Shown here piece by piece: positions 1 to 5,046 of a stretch of DNA of 5,046 bases. This DNA is from Bacteroidales bacterium (GTDB lineage Bacteria > Bacteroidota > Bacteroidia > Bacteroidales > Muribaculaceae), in the NCBI GenBank assembly GCA_009177205.1, contig WFMC01000169.1, positions 824 to 5,869 on the forward strand, written 5' to 3'. The translations under genes were made by a program, and so were the position numbers. The stretch's first letter is position 1; each line of letters starts with the position of its first letter. Under the pieces are notes generated by a model that saw only the letters and a list, made by a program, of their open reading frames with translations, searched no databases and was not told the origin of the DNA.

Positions 1-3000
1 CTGCCATTCTGACATTTTCATTTTCCGCATTATTAATCCAAGGAGTGATTTGTAATGATTTTAACTTAAGCGAAGATTGCTGATACAGCGGAGAGAGCAA
101 AGTTTCGTCAGAGTTATCCTCAATCAGTTTTTCCAAAACATTCTTTATATCAGTATTTGCATTCACCATTCCATACGATGTGGAATTGGCAAACAGCGCA
201 TCTGCCACTACCAATGCTGATTCTGAAGATGGCTGGAGAAGACCGCTCAATTCAGTTAAAACATACCATTGAGGATTAGCACAATAATTCAATGTAACCA
301 GAGCATCCTTATTCAATTTGGGAATTGACACGACAGCGCTATTATTCGTTGCATCAGTATAGAATGTATAGGCATTATTGACAGGAGCGGTCGAAGGGAG
401 AATCAGTATTTCCGTCTGTTCACCGTCTGATCCTCTTTCGCTATCGGCAATTACTCTTATAATCACACTTGAAAGATTGTCAGGAACATTCCAATCAATT
501 GACTGAGTCCTGTTGGCAGCCGGCTCCACATCTCTGAAAGTCTCTTCAGTGAATCCCAAGACTGCCCCGCTCAAGGGATCAATTATCTCTATTTTAGCAT
601 GAATATCCAATTTATCATTACTGTTATTGAATATCATTGAGGATATTTCCGCTTTATCTCCCGTGCGAAGGAACGAAGGAGAGTTGACCGACACCATAAT
701 CGGTTTGGCTGCAACAATCTCATAATCTCCCTTACACGATTTTAAATTATGGTCATAACCCAATAATTGCAAAACCCATGTCGTGTTGAAATTCGGAACT
801 AAAAAATCTATATTTACCATCCCCTCATCATTTGTTGAAAGGTCGGGCTTGAAAAATGCCAACGGATATTCCACCGGGCGCAACTCCACCTCTGGGTCAG
901 CTTCCCCTTCATCAGTTTCGGCTTCAGCGATCTCATCCTTAACAGCACCGGATAATACGGCTTGTGTGGATTTTCCTGTTGCCAACATTTCCGGAGATGA
1001 GTTGAATGCAGCCATTTCGTTAGCCATATCTTCCACAATGGCTTCAGAAGTTGCTGCAGTTACAGCTCTACTTTCCTTTTTTAACCCTCTCACATATATT
1101 TTCCGGGAATTAATTAAGAATGATTGTCCCCATAGATTCCAATCGGGCAATGTGATTTGAGGACATTGCGCATTCTTTATATAATTAACGTTTGAGTTAA
1201 AGGAGACCCAATTAGAACCTGAGGGATTAAAGGAGATTCTCCCAACAGTGTAGTTTGACAGGATTCGAGCAGGATTAAAGTCCCATGAAAAAGGAGTAAT
1301 GGCATTGAGCGCTTTATTGCTCATAACGGCTGCAACAGCAAATTTTTCTTGCTCCAACCCGGGAATGGAAATCCTGAATTTCCAATTTTCAGTATTTCCG
1401 GGAGAAACTTTATCGCGGAATGTAACTACTTTCCATTCCGGCTTTTTGTCGGAAGCATAAGGCTCAATATAAAGGTCTCCTTTTACCGCATTCAGATTAT
1501 GAACGGCAAAATAACTAACCTTTATTCGATTACCCTTTTCAGGTGCGGGGACTTCCAACACGGTCATTTTTCCTCCGGGGGTCAACCATAATTTACTTAT
1601 TACGGATGCACTATCTGAAATTTGACAAAAGATTTTTCCATCTTTATACGAATTGCCGATTTTCACAGGAACAGTCTTAACCCCTTTCTGAGCATATATT
1701 CTTTCTGCGGGCACCCATACAGCGGAACTGACGGGAGGTACTTTATCATCTTCCCTCCACAAAATTATTTTACCCTTTATAGTGTCAGCCACGCATCGGG
1801 ATTTATTATCAGTCGACGCACTAAGATTAAGCGCATCCGGAAGGATGAATCTATATGAATACTCTCCGGAGGGTAGACTGGAAGCATTTATACTCAATAC
1901 GGGCGACATGAATTCTCCCGATAAAATAAATTCAGAATGATTAAGGTTCTTTATTTCATATTTAATATTTTTATTTACAGGTTTGCCTGATAAATCTCTT
2001 ACTGCAACATTAAACTCCACATCATCAGATGCAATTTCCATCTTTGCAGGCATGTAGGCAGAAAGGGTATAACCTTCACCGATGGTAAATGAGCGGGACT
2101 CGGAAACGCGTGATTCACCTGCAGAAGACACAGCTGAAGCGACAGCTCTGAAAACTCCCTGATTATATCCTTTATCGGCTAACCCCACAGTAGAAAGTCT
2201 CAACGTGAAATTTCCTTCTTTGTCTGTCTGTACTGTAGCTCCATAATGAGTCGCGGGATATGAGGACAACCAATATCTATATCGATTACTGAAAGTAATA
2301 TCAATCGTTACGGGTGTATCACTTAAAGGCATACCTGAATAGGTCATTACCTTCCCTCTCAATCTGATAAGATCAGCGGGATGAGAATCTGACTCCTGAC
2401 TATCTTCACCTCTATTCTGAATTAGAGTATTATCTATTTCCGGCATCTCCAAACTCACGAAGAATGTTGGAGACTTGTAGTCTTCAACTCTAATCGAGGT
2501 TGAGCCGATTAAATTATTTTCTCTCCACGTTTCGATTTGAAAAACACCGGTCAGACATTCTTCCGGAATTACGAAAGATGTCGTGGCACGCCCCATATTT
2601 TGGGTTATCAGTTCTTTTTCATTTATTGTTTTATAATTGGCATCCTTAAATAATAATTTAACTTTTAAGGAATCGGCAGGGGAAAGAGTATTATTGCGTA
2701 CTTTACCTGCCACAGTCAGACATCTTACAGTGTCACCCGGATGATATATCGCCAGGTCGGGTAGTATTTCCGCCACGAATCTCCCCTGAATATAGGGATA
2801 ATCGCCGTAAGAGTAGACATATTGTTGCAAATGGCTATTTCCATATTGGATTTTAACATCAGCTCTTGCAAACGGAGCTCTGACTGCCCCTGACTTATCG
2901 GTAGTAAGAATCTTAGATGAGGCTGATTTTCCCATCTCCTTAAAAGTCACTTTTGCTCCGGAGATCGGTTGACAGTTTCGGGCATCTACAATATATACAG

Positions 3001-4465
3001 AAGGTGTCTGTAAAGACTTCTTTTGAGAAGCGGGAGCAGAGAAATTTGAGAAGTCAGAATCAATAAACATGGATATATCACTGACATTCAGTATATCGGG
3101 ATTTTGATTCTTCAAATTTGAATATAGCCCGGATAATGAGGAATTGGTTGAACCCAATACAGCATAATATCCGGCAGGAAGACCTTCCACAGTAATAGTA
3201 TCATTTAAAACAAACGGTGCGGGTTTATCAGTTGTTATCACTCCCACATCAATGATTTTACCTGCAGGTTTTATATTTACCACCCTCAGATTAGTTGCTT
3301 CGGCTTGAGCCGTAGACAACGGAACTATTAATATATGAGTGTCTTTGAGATTGCGTGATTTGACAATTATTTGATTCTTTTCATTGCTCAGCCATTGACC
3401 AGAGAAAGAAAAATTCATTGAAGGGCGCAACAATTCCGACAATCTGTTTTTCAAACATCCGACAAATTCCGAATCGGGATATGCTTCGATGGTTGAAGTC
3501 AACAATGAATAACACTCTTTCATCCCTTCTTCGATTTCGTCATTGAGGGAGCCTTGCTCGAAAATAAGGGCAACAAGTTCCGGACGCAGCCGAGACCCTT
3601 GAGGATATAATTTCAATAATTCGAGAGCATATTCTTTTAAAGGCTCTACATTATAATATAACTTCAAGACACGTGCAGTGAATAATGCATAGGAATCATT
3701 ATCTTTATTTGAGTTAATTTCTATCAGTTTATTCAATATATCAGAAAGGGTAAAACGAGAAGAATAGTTATCTGACTTATTTTCTGTTATCACTTTTCCT
3801 TCCGCGCCAACTATCTTAAAAGGGATTGAAGGTGAGTTTCCAATGTTGCTGTTCAAACCGGCGGAGGATGCAATTGACAAGATTTGAGTCAGTGCAAAAT
3901 CAGCACACGTCAGGTCTTTAAAATCTTTATTTTTCCCTGATGTGATAAGCAATGAGATATCCGACAATGGAAAGTTCCGGAGGTCTCCGATATTATCAAG
4001 GACATTTCCCAGCAAACTAGAAATCTCACTTCTCATTTGTGCGCCACTCCACAACATAGGCTCTTCATTCAACTGATCATTGGATAATTCTCTTTGATTG
4101 AAGACATATCGCTGCGAATTATAAACATCCGAAAGGATTTTAGCCTCCATTAATTCAGACAGAAGAGAATATGGAAGGGGGCATCTTCGAGAAATTTCCC
4201 TATAACGTGCTATTGAATTTACAAGGCTATCGGAAGAGATCAATCTGTCGCTTAAGGTCAATTCATTGGCGCACAATAAAGCGGTCAACCCGTTCTTCTC
4301 TTTCAATGCCTGCTCATAAACAGGCAAAGCATCTTTTCTGACGGTTGCCGGAAATGAGAAATCGGGATTTACTATATTAGCCTTGACAGGGAATAACCAT
4401 AAAACACAAAACAGGAGAACCACTAAGGATTTTCCTGTTTTATCAATATTATTTATTTTTTTCAT
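1..4465 (-). CDS. Large alpha-2-macroglobulin family protein, Bacteroidota type (C-terminus beyond window)
   Basis: Exported A2M-like protein, a family that traps or inhibits proteases in the periplasm or outside the cell. One uninterrupted frame gives 1488 residues; the rest runs off the left edge. Residues 1-30 form a Sec signal peptide (basic start, hydrophobic LVVLLFCVLWLF, likely cleavage after Ala in VKA-N), with no lipobox. About 30-370 is largely helical and not assigned. About 380-560 looks like MG1/MG3-type beta domains. MG2 spans about 560-668 (IYHPGD at 573-578, EDYKSPTF at 661-668). Another macroglobulin domain follows (about 700-800). A bait-region-type domain ends with FRDKVSPG from 1016. 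An acidic linker lies at 1176-1199. The A2M core follows (AFFKPDLSTNDEG from 1203, VPNFNTTW at 1223-1230, FLRTGD at 1265-1270). The thioester-type helical domain begins near NPQWYV (1397), but its Cys-x-Glu-Gln reads Ser-Ala-Leu-Val. The start at 4465 best fits the signal peptide; an in-frame ATG at 4507 would only lengthen it. The family is clear; protease inhibition is inferred. Confidence 0.93.
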   Translation of the reverse strand, partial: MKKINNIDKTGKSLVVLLFCVLWLFPVKANIVNPDFSFPATVRKDALPVYEQALKEKNGLTALLCANELTLSDRLISSDSLVNSIARYREISRRCPLPYSLLSELMEAKILSDVYNSQRYVFNQRELSNDQLNEEPMLWSGAQMRSEISSLLGNVLDNIGDLRNFPLSDISLLITSGKNKDFKDLTCADFALTQILSIASSAGLNSNIGNSPSIPFKIVGAEGKVITENKSDNYSSRFTLSDILNKLIEINSNKDNDSYALFTARVLKLYYNVEPLKEYALELLKLYPQGSRLRPELVALIFEQGSLNDEIEEGMKECYSLLTSTIEAYPDSEFVGCLKNRLSELLRPSMNFSFSGQWLSNEKNQIIVKSRNLKDTHILIVPLSTAQAEATNLRVVNIKPAGKIIDVGVITTDKPAPFVLNDTITVEGLPAGYYAVLGSTNSSLSGLYSNLKNQNPDILNVSDISMFIDSDFSNFSAPASQKKSLQTPSVYIVDARNCQPISGAKVTFKEMGKSASSKILTTDKSGAVRAPFARADVKIQYGNSHLQQYVYSYGDYPYIQGRFVAEILPDLAIYHPGDTVRCLTVAGKVRNNTLSPADSLKVKLLFKDANYKTINEKELITQNMGRATTSFVIPEECLTGVFQIETWRENNLIGSTSIRVEDYKSPTFFVSLEMPEIDNTLIQNRGEDSQESDSHPADLIRLRGKVMTYSGMPLSDTPVTIDITFSNRYRYWLSSYPATHYGATVQTDKEGNFTLRLSTVGLADKGYNQGVFRAVASAVSSAGESRVSESRSFTIGEGYTLSAYMPAKMEIASDDVEFNVAVRDLSGKPVNKNIKYEIKNLNHSEFILSGEFMSPVLSINASSLPSGEYSYRFILPDALNLSASTDNKSRCVADTIKGKIILWREDDKVPPVSSAVWVPAERIYAQKGVKTVPVKIGNSYKDGKIFCQISDSASVISKLWLTPGGKMTVLEVPAPEKGNRIKVSYFAVHNLNAVKGDLYIEPYASDKKPEWKVVTFRDKVSPGNTENWKFRISIPGLEQEKFAVAAVMSNKALNAITPFSWDFNPARILSNYTVGRISFNPSGSNWVSFNSNVNYIKNAQCPQITLPDWNLWGQSFLINSRKIYVRGLKKESRAVTAATSEAIVEDMANEMAAFNSSPEMLATGKSTQAVLSGAVKDEIAEAETDEGEADPEVELRPVEYPLAFFKPDLSTNDEGMVNIDFLVPNFNTTWVLQLLGYDHNLKSCKGDYEIVAAKPIMVSVNSPSFLRTGDKAEISSMIFNNSNDKLDIHAKIEIIDPLSGAVLGFTEETFRDVEPAANRTQSIDWNVPDNLSSVIIRVIADSERGSDGEQTEILILPSTAPVNNAYTFYTDATNNSAVVSIPKLNKDALVTLNYCANPQWYVLTELSGLLQPSSESALVVADALFANSTSYGMVNANTDIKNVLEKLIEDNSDETLLSPLYQQSSLKLKSLQITPWINNAENENVRMA
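209..220 (-). other. Degenerate thioester site (SALV where CxEQ is expected)
   Basis: Residues 1416-1419 of the A2M-like protein read Ser-Ala-Leu-Val. They are placed by the flanking landmarks NPQWYV (1397-1402) upstream and the FANS motif a few residues downstream, which matches the YANS that follows the thioester helix in related proteins. Both the Cys and the Gln needed for the internal thioester are absent. From memory, Bacteroides homologues have a similar Cys-free stretch after a QP pair here, so this is probably a lineage trait and not recent damage. Confidence 0.7.
4408..4441 (-). repeat. Perfect 9-base inverted repeat within the A2M signal-peptide codons
   Basis: AAAACAGGA at 4408-4416 is matched exactly by TCCTGTTTT at 4433-4441, with 16 bases between. 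In the message the hairpin would cover codons 9-20 of the A2M-like gene, starting about 24 bases after the start codon. The arms are AT-rich, so the structure would be only moderately stable. It may influence early translation or cause some premature termination because the distal arm ends in four T, but chance is also plausible in such AT-rich DNA. Confidence 0.35.
4449..4465 (-). promoter_or_regulatory. 17-base gene overlap and start region of the A2M-like gene
   Basis: The last codons of the Spy-like gene are read in a second frame as the first codons of the A2M-like gene. The leader before the ATG (about 4466-4490) is almost only A with a few G and C on the coding strand. This fits Bacteroidota initiation, which relies on A-rich leaders more than on a Shine-Dalgarno sequence. 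There is no room for a separate terminator or intergenic promoter, so both genes should share a transcript. Confidence 0.65.
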
Positions 4466-4928
4466 TGTTCTTTTTTGTTTTTTCGCGATGTTTGCGACCC
4501 ATTTCATGCATTTTCTTTCTGAATTTTTCCTGAGCCTCTTTCATCAGATAAATTTGTTTGGATGTCAGAAATGTTGAAAATTTAGCATCATATTCTTTTT
4601 CAAGTTCCAGATTCCGGGTCTTAAACTCCGTTATCTTTTCGGTAATCTTTTTATAATCCTCTTCTGAAGACTTATCATTCAATTGCTTTTCCAATTTCCT
4701 TATCTCTCTGAAGTTCTTTCCGAGAGCTTCATTATATTGAGCATAAATCTCTGCAAATTTCTCTTTTTGAGCATCTTTAAGATTCATCTCCTGAGCGAGA
4801 AATTTAATTTTATATTCCTGAATCTCCTTAAACATCTTTTCATGATGATCATGCTTCGAATCTCCGGAAGCAAAGGAATAACCGCAAAATGAAATTAAGA
4901 ACAAAAATAAAAGTAAAAATTTTTTCAT
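4449..4928 (-). CDS. Spy/CpxP-like periplasmic protein
   Basis: Small exported protein of 159 residues, typical of the Spy/CpxP/LTxxQ group, whose known members are ATP-independent periplasmic chaperones or envelope-stress and metal-response proteins. Residues 1-20 are a Sec signal peptide (MKK, then a Leu/Phe-rich core, likely cleavage after Ala in YSFA-S). Cys15 is not in a lipobox, so a soluble periplasmic product is expected. The mature part is almost entirely charged amphipathic helix rich in Lys and Glu. It holds two LTxxQ-type motifs about 70 residues apart: a degenerate LKDAQ (50-54) and a perfect LTSKQ (121-125). A His cluster (HDHH, 26-29) near the mature N-terminus could bind metal. 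The C-terminus is strongly basic. The start overlaps the stop of the upstream gene (ATGA), and the 3' end overlaps the A2M gene by 17 bases, so expression is probably tied to both. Family assignment rests on architecture and motifs; which stress or client it serves cannot be read here. Confidence 0.82.
   Translation of the reverse strand: MKKFLLLFLFLISFCGYSFASGDSKHDHHEKMFKEIQEYKIKFLAQEMNLKDAQKEKFAEIYAQYNEALGKNFREIRKLEKQLNDKSSEEDYKKITEKITEFKTRNLELEKEYDAKFSTFLTSKQIYLMKEAQEKFRKKMHEMGRKHREKTKKNNEKNK
4925..4928 (-). promoter_or_regulatory. ATGA stop-start overlap (translational coupling)
   Basis: The TGA stop of the upstream gene and the ATG of the Spy-like gene share the four bases ATGA on the minus strand. 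No Shine-Dalgarno sequence stands out before it. The arrangement suggests that ribosomes finishing the upstream frame re-initiate on the Spy-like frame and that the two proteins are made from one message. Confidence 0.75.
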
Positions 4929-5046
4929 GACGCAACCATGTTTTTATATTCGGGAGATAAGTGATACCCAAAATCTTTCTCAAATTGAGCGATATCGGTA
5001 TATTGCTGACTCACTTCTGTTTCTATCTCAAAATCTCCGCTTTCAT
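4925..5046 (-). CDS. C-terminal 39 residues of an unrecognised protein (5' end beyond window)
   Basis: Open frame entering from the right edge and ending in TGA at 4927-4925. The visible tail is hydrophilic and acidic at first (ESGDFEIETEVSQQYTDIAQ) and ends FEKDFGYHLSPEYKNMVAS. The other two minus-strand frames hit stops within the first few codons, and the stop forms an ATGA overlap with the next gene. Both facts support this as a real gene end. No membrane segment or known motif is visible in this piece, and I do not recognise the family. In Bacteroidota, Spy-like genes often follow an ECF sigma factor and a small regulator or anti-sigma-like gene, so a regulatory protein is possible, but nothing in these 39 residues shows it. 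Confidence 0.7.
   Translation of the reverse strand, partial: ESGDFEIETEVSQQYTDIAQFEKDFGYHLSPEYKNMVAS

Noticed and set aside
814..1038. 74-codon minus-strand open frame
   Set aside because: It is an out-of-frame reading of the A2M-like gene over the acidic linker and AFF motif; the main frame is continuous through this stretch.
783..1160. 125-codon plus-strand open frame
   Set aside because: It lies opposite the A2M core coding region, which has clear family motifs in frame. Its translation is Ser/Ala-rich low complexity and shows no domain.
1349..1858. Two plus-strand open frames of 80 and 78 codons (1349-1591 and 1622-1858)
   Set aside because: Both are antisense to the bait-region-type domain of the A2M-like gene, with no start context or recognisable protein features.
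1..4465. Pseudogene interpretation of the A2M-like gene because the thioester is missing
   Set aside because: The frame is uninterrupted for 1488 codons with a good signal peptide and conserved landmark motifs, so it looks functional; the gene is cut only by the window edge.
4466..4507. Alternative A2M start at the in-frame ATG at 4507
   Set aside because: It would add 14 mostly basic residues before the signal peptide and deepen the overlap with the Spy-like gene. The 4465 start gives a conventional MKK start, though neither start is proven.
4383..4892. Plus-strand open frames of 64 and 69 codons rich in Phe and Leu (4383-4577 and 4683-4892), resembling membrane peptides
   Set aside because: They are the reverse reading of Lys/Glu-rich codons of the Spy-like gene; AAA and GAA codons read backwards give Phe, so the hydrophobicity is an artefact.
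4881..4928. Lipoprotein signal in the Spy-like protein around Cys15
   Set aside because: The residue before Cys is Phe (ISFC), which does not fit a lipobox, and a better signal peptidase I site follows at YSFA-S.

Overview
The window looks like chromosomal DNA of a Bacteroidota bacterium, most likely a Bacteroidales member. Three things point there. The base composition is AT-rich. The start regions have A-rich leaders and no clear Shine-Dalgarno sequence. The dominant gene closely resembles the large alpha-2-macroglobulin (A2M) family proteins I know from Bacteroides and its relatives. Genus or species cannot be fixed from this stretch.

Every supportable gene is on the minus strand, so the window reads from right to left. 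At the right edge (5046-4925) is the last 39 codons of an unrecognised gene. Its TGA stop overlaps by an ATGA the start of a 159-residue Spy/CpxP-like periplasmic protein (4928-4449). That gene's 3' end overlaps by 17 bases the start of a very large A2M-like gene, which stays open for 1488 codons from 4465 and runs off the left edge. There is no space between the genes for a promoter or terminator, so they are almost certainly one translationally coupled operon whose promoter lies to the right of the window.

Both complete N-termini carry Sec signal peptides without a lipobox, so the products should be exported to the periplasm or beyond. The Spy-like protein is a predicted small helical, ATP-independent chaperone or envelope-stress protein. 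The A2M-like protein is a predicted protease-trapping or structural envelope protein. It has a helical N-terminal region, macroglobulin domains with a clear MG2, a bait-region-type domain, an acidic linker, the A2M core domain and the beginning of the thioester-type helical domain. The thioester Cys-x-Glu-Gln is not present at the aligned position. A shared envelope-defence or stress role is an inference from gene order.

The whole window is coding. I see no RNA genes, mobile elements, CRISPR arrays or long intergenic regions. The plus-strand open frames are shadows of the A2M and Spy genes. The points most worth a second look are the missing thioester, the Spy-A2M coupling, a set of Bacteroidota O-glycosylation-type motifs, and a perfect 9-base inverted repeat inside the signal-peptide codons. 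I found no clear sign of an entirely new system.
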